From Amphiura filiformis (lineage: Eukaryota > Echinodermata > Ophiuroidea > Amphilepidida > Amphiuridae), in assembly GCF_039555335.1 (NCBI RefSeq), contig NC_092628.1:65489292-65553291 (forward strand): a DNA stretch of 64,000 bases, written 5' to 3'. A program made the position numbers and the translations under genes. Of this stretch, positions 38,183 through 49,678 are shown in pieces (position 1 is the stretch's first letter; each line of letters begins with the position of its first letter). Under the pieces are notes generated by a model. It was not told the DNA's origin and searched no databases. It saw only the letters and a list, made by a program, of their open reading frames with translations.

Positions 38183-38526
38183 CATAGGCGTAGATCCCGG
38201 GGGGATGGGGGGATTTTGCAAAGGGGGGGATGGTCCATACAATCATCCCCCCCAATGTTGACGCCTGATAATAGGTTTCTGACCAAATTAACCTCATATT
38301 TGCCCATTTTAGCCCCAAAAGTGCAAATTTTCGCGCGCTTCACGCGCAATCTACTTTAACACCATATTTAATCAGTTTAGCTTCAAAATAGCAAAAATTT
38401 TCGCACGCTTCTCGCGCATTTATATCATAAACTAATTCTGTCGCCAAAGGGTGCTGCATTGACTATACTTCAAGATTTTTTTCCAACTTCATCCCCCCCA
38501 ATGTCAAAAAGAAATCTACGCCACTG
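38183..38526. mobile_element. hAT-like MITE just upstream of RANBP1
   Basis: Ends CATAGGCGTAGAT and ATCTACGCCACTG, flanked by an exact 8-bp duplication GCCTTTCG (38175-38182 and 38527-38534). 254 bases separate it from the RANBP1 ATG. A relative is at 56789-57419. Confidence 0.85.
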
Positions 38527-38534
38527 GCCTTTCG

Positions 38535-38779
38535 GGGAAAAATCCTTTAAAAAAACAGCACTAAATTAAAAGCGAACCACTGTGACGTGAAACTCTGATG
38601 AAGGGATTTCCTGCATCACCAGGTCAGGGCTCGTATGATATGCGTACAATACACCGGCAACACCACGGTACAAGACGAAAACATTGCAAAGTTACACGAG
38701 AAATTCATGACAATCCACGAAATCCACAGCTATCCACTGTTCAATCAAGAAAACAATCCATTGTCATCCTTTCGTAAAT
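38535..38779 (+). promoter_or_regulatory. RANBP1: Probable RANBP1 promoter/5'UTR region
   Basis: Unique sequence between the MITE and the start codon, with TGACGTGAAAC at about 38582 (CRE-like TGACGTGA) and locally more CpG than the surroundings. No TATA box stands out. In human the homologous interval is shared with TRMT2A. Inferred from position. Confidence 0.4.
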
Positions 38780-38794
38780 ATGGCCGATGAAAAG
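38780..38794 (+). CDS. RANBP1: RANBP1 coding exon 1 (micro-exon, MADEK)
   Basis: ATGGCCGATGAAAAG followed by the donor GTAATC. It joins in phase 0 to [10 protein letters not shown] at 43231. The first coding exon of human RANBP1 is similarly tiny. Chosen because no ATG precedes the frame at 43231 and this is a good Kozak context (AATATGG) with an exact phase. Too short for ORF tools. Confidence 0.75.
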
Positions 38795-40821
38795 GTAATC
38801 ATAATAGAAAAGGTCTCTATCGATATAAAAATCATTTAAAGTACGATTTGCTTCACCTATCCTGTTTTTGACCGAGAAAATACATGAATTACTAGGCCTG
38901 TAATCTCGATAGCCTTGTCCATGATGATGGATATGCTTGTAAACACACATTGCTAAATTATAAGAGTTTTATTCTTTACTGAGGCTGAGCTGAGTAGCTG
39001 TACATACGTACATTGTTCTTGGATCTTGCGCTATACACTATAGCCAAAATAATAAATTCTCGATCATGTCTCAATTCTCATGATCATACATCATGACTGG
39101 AGCCTACTCGGGTACGCACAGTTATTTGCGCCGAGCGTACTACGCAAAGACCGGCGCAAACACACATGCACAGCTTTTGAGAATTGACCAATCACACGGT
39201 CGTTGCTAGGCAAGGTCGATGTGATGAGATGATAGCGGTGGCAAACTTGAATAACTGATTCACGTTGATTAATGTGTGTTTATTACTCCACGTTATGATT
39301 TATTAAAACAACTGTGATTTAATTCTTGTTTCTAGGAAATATATGTAAAAAAGGCAATTTGAACAGGCCTACCGCTGAAATTTTGCGTTGACTGATGTCT
39401 CATCTTTTGATCTGCTGTTCTAAATAAAAAATAATGGCGTAGCGTCGCGACACTAAATTTAAAAAGCAGCGATACAATTTAACGCGAAAAATTGCATAAA
39501 ACGCGAGATTACATGACAGTCAAGGTTCGGTCATGCAGGTCGCGCGATCGTGTTATTCTATGAAAAGTACGCTGACGCAGTTAGGTACATCCTCTCATGA
39601 TCGAGAATTTGTTATTTTGGCTATAAGGCCAAATAAAAAATAAACATGTTTCACGTCCCCTCCCGCTTCCTTTTTTGAGGTTTCTTCAATTTTTTTATTA
39701 TTTTTTGAAATTCAGTTATAACTTTTCATAAAATAGGCCTACATGTATGTCTAGGAAGTAGAGATGCTTTCTACATGTACATGTATATAGCCCTGCTTGC
39801 TAACACTTTGATAGGTATGTTCATAAAATTTTGAAGTTCAATAATTTTAGCTGAAAGTTCTTTCATTTGAAAGAGAATCAAATTACCTAAACAATAAGGG
39901 GTCAATCATGTTTCTAGTGCATATACTTTTGAAGTTACAGACAAAAATAGTGTCACCAAATTGTCCAAAATTTTGTGTGTGAAACTGTGACAGCAGGCAC
40001 ATGTACAATGTACACTACTGTATGTGACCCCAGATGACCTCCTATTCTTTACTGTAAGAAAGCTGTTTTGGATGGTCTTGATTTACACACAAATTGCTTT
40101 TTGCGCTTTAACGGCGTCCACTTGGTGGAACATAGATTGCACTATGTGATAGCTTATGAATCCATTATTATGCCAGTACCAACATAAGTCAACATCACTT
40201 AGGTTTTGGTTGTCAAAATTAATTTTTAGTAATTTTTTCCATTGAGCCCTACAGTAAAGCCATTTTTTGACTGTACAGGCACATTCCACTTCCCTATGGA
40301 CGAATAGCGCCACCTATAGTGTGTGATGTGAGCCTGACTAACTTTGAGATAATTAGAGGGGGCCTACCTCTCAGAACAACAAATACAAAGAGGCCTCCTC
40401 CTTTTCCCAGGCATTATTGTGTATGCTAAAACAGCTCTAATTATGGGTATTTACACCGATTTTGCGATAAAAAATAAAAAGCCCCCTCCTCCTCCTTTTT
40501 TTCAAAAATCCGGACGTGAAACATGTTTTTTATTTTACTTGGCCTAAAACATCACAGAAATAGATGACATCAACCATTGTCAACATGATCGCAATGTCAA
40601 TGACAATTGTGTGGACTCGCTGGACTGCATGACAGGGGTGGAATTTCGCGGGAGTCTGAGAGTCGACTCTCGCAGAGACTCCCGTAAAATCCTATTGCGA
40701 GAGTCCATGTGGACTCTCGCTGGAAATGATCGGATCAGCGAACTTACGTTTAAGTTCAACACCCCTTAAAACTCAAAGCCTGCAAAATATAAAGGAAAAG
40801 TCGCCAAAGATGCAATGACAT

Positions 40822-40852
<31 letters not shown>

Positions 40853-43800
40853 ATGACATATATGGAAGTGAGAGTATGATGACACATATATTAAAAACTT
40901 AATTTTGTTAGTTTATTTGTTAGTTTGTTTGTTTGAATGCATTTTACGTAGGCCTACATATAATACCTTTTGGACTCCGTAAGATTGTACAACGAGAATC
41001 CATTTACGGGAATCCATGGACTCTCGCAAAACTCTCTTGCGAGAATCCACTTGGACTCCTGTGGCACTTTACGAAATTCCACCCCTGCATGACCATCACT
41101 GTCATGACTGTTAATGTTATGTTTTACTTTACCCTAACACCCATAATTACCACAAAATACCACGATGAAAACCACTGCGCATGCATGAATCACACGACAT
41201 GTGTGATGTGTCTATAGCTAAAATAATAGTTTCTTGTGTGGGGATTATGCACTTTCAGTTTCCCACATGTGTGAATGGGAATTGGATTGCGCACTTTCTC
41301 AATGTTTAGCAGTCTATAATATCGAATTGATTAATTAGAATTAAACAATTCATTAATGTTAGCACTGGGTGGTAGCCATTACTGCCAGTAGACAGGAAGT
41401 CTAGAAAGTTGACCTCAACGCTGTAGTGTAGGTGGTCTTCCTGTACTTTTGAATGGGACAGCAGTAACCTTGGGCATTTTTTAGACCAAAATTTTGGATT
41501 TTTCAGATTTTTTTCTAAGTTTGTGAGAGCATTTAACAAGACTATCCGTCGATGGATTTTTATTTCCGTCGGTAGATATTTTTTAAATTAAGTTTTTCAT
41601 AACATATTAAAAAGGCGGAGACCCCTAATGTATAATAAATTAGCTAGGTAAGTTTTGAGTAACCTTGATGAAAATTATCAAAAAAGTGCCTATTCTTTTG
41701 TATGTGTACAGTACATCACCTGTCACTTGAAAGTCTTGTAACGTGTCTAATGGCGCTGCCCATGGCCACTCGATGAATTGTTTAATTCGAATTAATCAAT
41801 TCGATATTATAGACTGTTTAGTGAGCATATTTCTCCAATATTTTGAGAAGTTGACGTCGAATTTTCTATTTTAGGCCAAGTAAAAAATAAAACATGTTTC
41901 ACGTCCTGGTTTTCAAAAAAAAAAGGAGGAAGAGGGGCTTTTTATTTTCTATTTTTTATCACAAAATTGGTGTAAATACCCATACTTAGAGCTGTTTTAG
42001 CGTACAATCCGGACATACAATAATGCCTGGAAAAAGGAGGAGGCCCTTTTTTATTTGTTGTTCTGAGAGTTACACCCCTCTAATGATCACAAAACCTTCC
42101 TAAACTGTTTATTGTATATTAGCAAGGCTATAGAAAACATCCCAACTTCCTAGACATATTTTTTGAAAAGTTATATCTGAATTTAAAAAAATAAAAATTT
42201 ATTTGAGAAAACCTCAAAAAAGGAAGCGGAGGGGACGTGAAACATGTTTATTTTTTTATTTGGCCTTATATTGTTTGGCAATAATGTCTTTTGCCAATAG
42301 TATGTTTAAGGGGGTACTACACCCCTGCCCAATTTTGTGCCTATTTTTGCATTTTTCTCAAAAATTATAGCGCATTGGGTACAATTAAGATGTGTATATT
42401 ATAGGGGCAAGGACTACAACTCAGGGTTCGATTTAGAAAATAAAATTTACATGCACAACTCGGATTTTTTCCTCAAAATGGGCTGAACAGTGTTCGATTT
42501 AGAGGGGTTTTACATGCACAAATGCATGTAACTTTGGCTCTGTGCATGTAGAATTTTGCCTGTGCATGCAAAATTTTGTGTTATTCAGCCCATTTTGAGG
42601 AAAAAATCCGAGTTGTGCATGTAAATTTTATTTTCTAAATCGAACCCTGGGGCTGAATAACACAAAATTTTGCATGCACAGGCAAAATTCTACATGCACA
42701 GAGCCAAAGTTACATGCATTTGTGCATGTAAAACCCCTCTAAATCGAACACTGCTACAACTGCTGCAATGGAAATTTTATTTCAGCACAGACAACAGTTG
42801 TGGAGTTACAGTCAAAAATGAGGGAAAACCAATATTTGATCAATAAATCAATTTCTACTTGCTTTGAGTTGCTGAATTTTCAGTACAGTAGTTGTAGTCC
42901 TTGCCCCTATAATATACATATCTTACTTGTCACCAATGTGCTATAATTTTTGAGAAAAATGCAAAAATAGGCACAAAATCGGCCAGGGGTGTAGTACCCC
43001 CTTAAAGTTGCAATTTCGTGTTTTTGATCACAATTTTGTGTTTCCCTATGTCAAGGTCATGACCCAAGAGAACGTATCCTTAATATTTAGGAAGATAATC
43101 ATGAATGGCACCGCCACATGAAATTTAGGCTTTCACCTTTTTGTTTGACAGTTGCACCTAGATTTTGTAATTTCAGGAAGAGACTGAGCAAGAGGTAATT
43201 AATTCTGTGTATTTATGTTTTCTTTTTCAGCATGAAGAACCAGGCCCAAACAGCCCTGATGTTCATTTTGAGCCTCTGGTTAAGTTAGCACCTATAGATA
43301 TTAAAACACTAGAAGAAGATGAAGAAGAATTATTCAAAATGTAAGTTGCAGTTAAATTTGGATTTTTTTTTCTCATTTGCCTCTTGCAAGACTTGCATGT
43401 GTGCCAAGCTTTTTTAAGCAGCATTACAGACATGGTGCAACATTCGTATTGGCTGGCGCCTTGTCCATTTGAATTGTGATGAAGCAGCATCCAGAGACAA
43501 TCCGGCTATTCTAGTGCGATGACCTCGTTATTTTCCACCCACTGGAAGTTAAAATTCAAATATGGTCGGAAGGAAATTCTCGCAAGCGCTACGCGCTCAT
43601 TTTCGGAAAATTTTCACAGAGTTTTGATTAATAAAACCAAACAAAACATTGAAGGTCTGGATAAATTTAAAGCTATTCTAACCCCCCTATTTGAAACAGA
43701 TTTCACAGGCAATTAATAATATCATTGTTTATTGGTTACTTGGACTTGCAGGAGGGCCAAATTATTTCGATATGACTCCTCATTAGACCCACCAGAATGG

Positions 43801-46800
43801 AAGGAAAGGGGAACCGGTGATGTGAAATTACTCAAACACAAAACTGGAGACAGTAGAATACGATTGCTAATGAGAAGAGATAAGGCGTACAAAGTCTGTG
43901 CTAATCATTATGGTAAGTTGGTATGCTCTGTTATTATGTTGCAGTTAGGCTTAGTAATTGCAAATATTTAGATTGAGGCCAAAATAGTATTTTTGTTTCA
44001 AAGGTGGGTTACCTAATAATTGACAGCCTCATCCCCTAACTTTACCCCATAAAAATGCACATAACTTGGAATATTAAATGTATGGGTGATAGGGCGCAAA
44101 GTGAAGTAGAAAACTTGATGTGTTACCTTCGGATCACACCTTAAACTTTCAACATAGAGGAAAATGTAAAGCATGCTTTGTGATAGTTGAGTCCTTAAGT
44201 GTGGGTGCACTATGTGGTTGTCGTGCCCAGTTGTTGTACAAGTTGAATATGACAACTGCACTCTGCCCATGACAACCAGTGCTGGTTTCATGCTGTCATG
44301 CTGTTTTGAAATTAAGAACATGTTCAATGGTTTAAAAAGGAGGAAGATTACAGGGGTGCTTATAATTCTATTTTTACAGAAGGGCTTATTTTTTCAATAG
44401 GTAAAAGGTTTTTTCACTTCCATAACTTCCAAATCTGCTTATTTTTTACCAATAAGTAGGGAATTATGAAGTTTATATGCCCCTGGACTGAAAAACAACA
44501 ATAATATAAGTATAACATTGATAGCGGTGAAAGCTAAATAAATGTTAAGTCTTGTGCCGGGATGATTTAAGTCGGCAACTAAAGAGTTACCATTATTCTT
44601 TGACAACAAATTGATTATTAAATGTCATTTTATGTTCACAGTTCAAACTAATATGTCATTAAAACCTAGCAGTGGGAGTGACAGAGCATGGGTATGGAAT
44701 ACTCCGGCAGATTTTGCTGATGAAGAAGCTAGACCAGAAACTCTCGCTATCAGATTTGCAAATGCTGAAAGTAAGTTTGTTTGTTTTCTTTTTGTATTTA
44801 GAGCTGCACTTTGAATAAACAGTATTGTTCCTAATAAATGCCCCCCATAATTTTTTCAATGCAAAAAGTGACCAAATTGTAGAAATTTCAATGCCATATC
44901 ATATTAAAAATGTCATTTCCTGGCTTTCAATTCATGATCGCTAAATTGCATGGAAAAACTTCCATCCAGTTCATTGCCAAATTACTGTAGAATTTCACTA
45001 AGTAAATCACATACTTGAAAAAAATGCATGTTGTTTGATCGTATTCCTGTGCAGACAGCAAGATCCCAAAGGACTTTCTCCAATGCAGCTTTTCCCTACA
45101 TTGCCAACTAATTTACCATACAATTTTCATATTAATTTTCCCAACAGATGCACAGAAATTCAAGGACAAATTTGAAGAATGTCAAAAGGCTGTAACTGGT
45201 AAGTGAACGTACTTGCATGTACCGTAACCACTTTGGTATAAGCCCACCCCTCGATGGCAGATTTCACTTCAAAATTGGGGGTGGGCTTATAACCAGGTTG
45301 AATTTAAAAATAAGAACAATCTCCCCCCATTTGTTTATGCCCAATGTAACAGGAATTTCTATCATCTATGTCAATTTCTTAAAATTAGTGTGGAATGTTA
45401 TTTATCAACTGATATTTTTTTATATTTGTTCTTAAATATGAGAGCAAAGCATTGATTTGATTCAAGAACTTGGCCAAAATTTAGTACTGGGCTTATAGCT
45501 GATTGCACCCTTGTTCCCAGAATGTTTTGAAAAAAGGGGGTGGGCTTATACCCGGGTGGTTACGGTATTTTACCATTTATATCTTGGTTATTACCATTTG
45601 AAGCAGCACTGTAAATTGTTAGTTGTACAGGTAAGCTAGGATTTCAAAATTGCCCACCCATGTGTATATGGTGGTCAGTGAATAATAGAAAATAGATCTG
45701 GACAAAAGATTTATTTTTTGGTTCGGTAGGGGATGTGCAGAGATGCCAACTCTCCCGATTTAGGCCCCCAATTTTGGCCCCCGCCTCCCGATTTTGTCCA
45801 CAAATCTGCTGATTTTTTGATATTTACATTACAATAATAAATAATTATTTTGCGTGTCTGTTACCATCTGGATTTCAATAAATAGGCATGAGAATTCCCG
45901 CTTTTTGTAATCAAAATTGACCTCTCCGAGTTCAATGTGAATCCGATGTAAAAATGGGGGGTAGGGGTGGAGGACCCTCGGGTCACACATATACACGACA
46001 AATTCATCTCTTAATCGCCCTATACACACAGCTACATGGACAAAATCTCTCTTATTCTCCCTCTGTACAGCTCTTCACAGACAAATTCATCTCAATCTCC
46101 CTTTCACACGTTCAAATTCATCTCTTAATCTCCCTCCTTTACAGAAATGCGGACGATTTCATCTCTTAGTCTCCAAACACGTGAATTCTGTAAACAACTT
46201 TCCAATCAAGATGGGATACTTCAATTAGCAGGTTGGTCAATATTTTGGGGCTATGATTATTCAATTGATTAACCAAAATTGTAAATTGTTTAATTTGACA
46301 TTACATATTAAACTCAATTCTCATTAGTCAGTATGCATTAATATTGGATGCAAAAAACATGTTGATACTGCGGTACTACTGCCTTAAAAATTTGCTATGC
46401 AAAGTTTCAAATTGCTATGGTATGGTCAAAATATTATTTGAATTCAAATGAACCTCTGAAGTGTATAAAAGCCTAGGGCTTCGGCTTTGCCCCCTCGACC
46501 CACACCCCATCTCCCACCATGGAGGACGAGAGCTCAGCTCGCTACGCTTTGCAATCCTCCCTATTTTCAAAATCTCAATGTTGGCATCTCTGGATGAGCT
46601 CCAGAAACATGGCATTTACTTTTGGAAGCTGGAAGTTTTGTTTTTTTAATTTCAATATGTTTTGCTGAACATTGAATCAAGAATAAAATGTTTTACATAC
46701 TATAATTTGATTTCCATATTGTACTATAGAAGACAGTCAAGACACAGAGAAGACGCCAAACGAAAACGGTGACAAATCTGCAGATGAAGTTGCAAAGAAA

Positions 46801-46998
46801 TTAGGTGAGATGTCTGTCAAAGAATCCCAGGACCAAGCAGAAGAGAAAAAATCGGAAACTAGTGGGGAGACAAATGGGGACAAACCAGAAGAGAAAACTG
46901 AGGAGAAAACTGATGTAAAAGAAGAAAGTGTAACAACACCAAAGAAAGATGAAGAGAGTAAAGATGGTGGTACTGAAAAGACTGAATCAAAAGATTGA
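38780..46998 (+). CDS. RANBP1: Ran-binding protein 1, complete
   Basis: Binds RanGTP and helps RanGAP release GTP during nuclear transport and spindle assembly; mainly cytoplasmic. Coding exons: 38780-38794, 43231-43340, 43752-43912, 44642-44770, 45148-45198, 46145-46231, 46730-46998; total 822 bases, 273 residues, all phases matching. The Ran-binding domain spans about residues 15-155: [32 protein letters not shown] (WKERG at 58-62), [29 protein letters not shown] and KFEECQ. The tail contains [10 protein letters not shown] (205-214), in the place of the nuclear export signal, then a long Glu/Lys-rich acidic end ([11 protein letters not shown]). The protein is longer than human RANBP1 (201) because of that tail and of exon 6 (residues 156-184). 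First intron is 4.4 kb and packed with transposons. Confidence 0.95.
39041..39623. mobile_element. TA-flanked MITE in RANBP1 intron 1
   Basis: TA at 39039-39040 and 39624-39625. Ends TAGCCAAAATAATAAATTCT and GAATTTGTTATTTTGGCTA pair with one indel, followed by CTCGATCATG / CATGATCGAG. Confidence 0.8.
40634..41086. mobile_element. hAT-like MITE with 7-8 bp target duplication
   Basis: Ends AGGGGTGGAATTTCG and CGAAATTCCACCCCT (15 of 15). GCATGAC is duplicated at 40627-40633 and 41087-41093 (8 bp if TGCATGAC is counted with a shared terminal T). The interior repeats GACTCTCGC-type words. Contains a pure (ATC)n microsatellite at about 40824-40852. Confidence 0.85.
41311..41815. mobile_element. 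MITE with AGTCTATAATATCGAATTGA ends
   Basis: AGTCTATAATATCGAATTGA and TCAATTCGATATTATAGACT are inverted repeats (19-20 bases), with pairing continuing through ATTAATT and AACAATTCAT. GTTTAG occurs just outside both ends. Confidence 0.8.
42310..43001. mobile_element. TTAA-flanked MITE hosting a nested hAT-like element
   Basis: TTAA at 42306-42309 and 43002-43005. Ends GGGGGTACTACACCCCTG and CAGGGGTGTAGTACCCCC are perfect inverted repeats over 18 bases; AAATTATAGCGCATTGG / CCAATGTGCTATAATTT continue the pairing. About 352 bases before the nested insertion. Confidence 0.9.
42422..42753. mobile_element. Nested hAT-like element with interleaved inverted repeats
   Basis: Exact 8-bp duplication CTACAACT at 42414-42421 and 42754-42761. 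Ends CAGGGTTCGATTTAG and CTAAATCGAACACTG pair with one mismatch. Internally four blocks run X, Y, X-complement, Y-complement: 42422-42487, 42488-about 42591, about 42592-42649, and about 42650-42753. Confidence 0.9.
44815..45010. mobile_element. Degenerate transposon copy related to 28320-28575
   Basis: Shares CTAATAAATGCCC, ATCGCTAAATTGCAT and TAGAATTTCACTAA with 28320-28575. It lies in RANBP1 intron 4. Confidence 0.55.
45222..45565. mobile_element. TA-flanked MITE in RANBP1 intron 5
   Basis: TA at 45220-45221 and 45566-45567. Ends CCGTAACCACTTTGGTATAA and TTATACCCGGGTGGTTACGG pair with a few mismatches, then GCCCACCCC / GGGGTGGGC. Confidence 0.85.
45739..46591. mobile_element. hAT-like element containing RANBP1 exon 6
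   Basis: Ends AGAGATGCCAAC and GTTGGCATCTCT (12 of 12). Flanked by GGATGTGC (45731-45738) and GGATGAGC (46592-46599), an 8-bp duplication with one mismatch. The interior near the right end has GAGCTCAGCTCGCTACGC. No transposase frame. Exon 46145-46231 lies inside it. Confidence 0.7.
46145..46231 (+). CDS. RANBP1: RANBP1 coding exon 6, possibly transposon-derived cassette
   Basis: 87 bases between a strong acceptor (CCTCCTTTACAG) and a weak donor (GTTGGT). It enters and leaves in phase 1, so it can be skipped without shifting the frame. It encodes 29 residues, beginning [15 protein letters not shown], with no counterpart I know in vertebrate RANBP1. Its first part (TTTCATCTCTTAGTCTCC) is a variant of a tandem unit (AAATTCATCTCTTAATCTCC) repeated about four times just upstream (45998-46134). 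Confidence 0.6.
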
Positions 46999-49676
46999 TG
47001 CTTGTATGCTATTAATTATGGTTAATATTATTCTGTATTTACATGTACCTACATATTTTAACTGTGATGGTTATTTTATCCACCACAACAATCATCTTTT
47101 ATAAGATGGATAAACAGACATCTGCCTCAATCTTCAAAAATTTAGGAGAGAAAATATTTTGCCATGTTAGCATATCTAACTTGAAGGAAAATAACTTGCC
47201 CTTGGATTCCTTGTTACACGATATACATTACCGTAAACGTTTGCCTAATGGCGCACCTGGGCTCCTTTGTCTTGGGGAAAATTTCATGTACAAATAGAGA
47301 GCTCCCTCTAAAAATCCCAACAAGAATTAATGGTACCTGGCTACCTGCCCTTATTTGCTGGTGGGATTTTTATGGGAGGGCACTTTTAGTTTGTGTCTAA
47401 AATTCCAGTTATGTCAAGGGAGCCCATAGCGCCATAATGTGAACGTTAACGGTATATGCTTTTGGTAATATCTCTTTACTGAGTGTGTGTAATATGGAAT
47501 CTTTATATCACAGTACCATGCACACTTCAACAACCCTTTATCCAAGTAGAGATGTTCACAATCTTGGTCATCTTTCTGGCACTTGGTCAAGTACAGCAAC
47601 CTTTTTAGAAAAACTATAAAGTTTTATCCACAAAATGTGACTGGGCTTCATTTTTGTCCCCATCATGTAAACTTGTATGTATGTGTGTACATCTGTGTAT
47701 ATCAATTGGCCAACAATTTGTACTGAAGTAATTGCTTGTTGTTGAAGATTCAAATCATATTAGGTCTGCTGAGTGTGTATATGCAGAAAAAGTGATGTGA
47801 TTAGTCTAAATGAGTCGTATATAATAACATGTCCAAATGAAGAATGTCGTTTGTATCTCGTTCAGCAACATGAAAATGATTACCTGTATAGTATAATTAT
47901 ATCAATGTAATGAACCACAGGACCAATATTCATGGGGTTTTCAGCATTGTGAATTCAAATAAAAAGCTGACACCGATGTTGCTAGGTTGCATAACATGAA
48001 CTGCAATCAGGGCTGTATTATAACCTTTTCAACACCAGACAGTTGGGTATGTAGTTAAAGAAAGTCAACCATACTACAAAAATAACCCATTTTTTACCCT
48101 GATGTGGCAGTGACGTTACTGCAAATTTCATTGGGCACCGCTGCAAATTGCTATCATTCGCTCAAATTCTTTTACACGGTGTATGCTTCATTGATTTCTA
48201 CTAGATTTCAACAGCAAGGGACTCTAGCCTCGAATGTGAAGCTATTGGTTTGCAAATTCGTGGCTAGACTTCTTGAGTAACACCTGCTATCATAGTGCTA
48301 TGTTGCCCTCTCCCTGGTTGATAGGGTTGTTAAAGCCCTGACTTCAGTGGCAATCTTTTGTGAAAATCCATTGAGATTGAATTGACAGTTTCTAATAGCC
48401 GTTTCAATTCTGGAGAGATTTAAATGAATTTTCAGGTAAAACTGCTAGAAATAGTTGTTCAAAACTCCAGATCTGATAGCTATGGACTGAGCTTTTCATA
48501 CATAGAATCATCTGCAAATTCACGAAATTGGAAGTAATTTTTTGTACTACTTTTCATGTTTGTACTAGTACGTTTAAATGCAGCAGGGGTGTGAGAGTTA
48601 AAAGTTAAAGTCAGACTTTTATTTTGATTTTAGCTCTTTTTCTGCACTTGCCCTGCACAAAAGTAAAGGAGTTTACCATATTTCAGTTTTTCAGACTTAA
48701 TACCTGTTTTCAGACTTTTCATGTCAGTTTTAAGACTTTTGCTATCTGTGGTCACTCACACCTCTGATGTAGATACAAATGATAGCAAACAGGATGTGAA
48801 AATGCCTATAATAGAAACTTATTAACAATTATGTCAGGGTCATGAATCAAACATGATCTCCCTGTTGAGATTTTCAATTGAAACTAAATTTGTGATAATG
48901 TAACTTTTTTATGGTCAATATTGTACAAAAGTGAGGAGTGAATTATGCAAGGGGTCTCAAAATGAAAGTTTGCATTCAGATCAATTGATGAAATAAGTTA
49001 CATGGAGGCACAAGAAATTGGGAAAAGCAAGTTGCTGCAAAAACACATGTAGCATCCTCTACTAAGTTGTCTTGGACAAGAAAGTTACACAAGCACTTCT
49101 ATTTTTGTCAGATGTGTAAGATATCTTTTGGCTATCAGGATTTAGAGAAACCTGGTAATCAATGAATTCAAAATTAAGCATGAAAGGAATTGCATAAATC
49201 AGTTGAATTGTGTAATTTATATAATTGATTGCTATTGGGACTGTGGGATGTTTCATGAGCAGCTTTGTATCCATCCCTTCCTTAGGTTTAGATTATTCAT
49301 AATGCCATAGATATTGCATATGGTTTTCTTACATCCACATGATGAAAAGTGTATTTATAAGTGAACAAACCAAAAGCTAATTTTGCAAGGGAAAGAGGGT
49401 GTTCAGAATGCCAACTAAATTGAATTCCCTCATTGTGTACTCTGTGGTGTTATATATACCCACTTTCGGTTTCATTACAGATCTAGGGAAAGACGAGGTA
49501 AACTATGAAACAAATTTAACTGTTTATAGGGCTTCAATTATCTTGTGATTGGTTTTCTAATGTAAATATGGTATCTATTTATTAGTCCAGAAATAGCGAA
49601 GGAGAATACACACTCCCTTGCGCCCTGTATATTGGTGCCATAAGCAGGGAGGAGGGAAATTATGTGTCCTTCCCAA
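46999..49676. other. Downstream of RANBP1: probable 3'UTR/intergenic, no gene seen
   Basis: No convincing splice-bounded frame on either strand and few repeats. Confidence 0.4.
47958..47963 (+). promoter_or_regulatory. RANBP1: First candidate polyadenylation signal of RANBP1
   Basis: AATAAA 960 bases after the stop codon. Others occur at about 50569 and as a close pair near 52507 and 52521. The 46999-52600 interval is mostly repeat-poor, so a long 3'UTR is possible. Confidence 0.35.
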
Positions 49677-49678
49677 TA

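Larger units (their letters stand above)
39624..42273. repeat. Large inverted repeat: two head-to-head copies of one element
   Basis: Arm A (about 39626-40555) and arm B (about 41872-42270) are copies in opposite orientation; each carries AACATGTTTCACGTCC and GGACGTGAAACATGTT ends. A-left matches B-right (CCCCTCCCGCTTCC / GGAAGCGGAGGGG) and A-right matches B-left (GGCATTATTGT, AAAACAGCTCTAA). Arm A has about 500 extra bases. The loop holds elements at 40634-41086 and 41311-41815. Confidence 0.8.

Noticed and set aside
37883-38359. 158-codon open frame on +
   Set aside because: Crosses the ends of two MITEs; the frame is a GC-composition effect.
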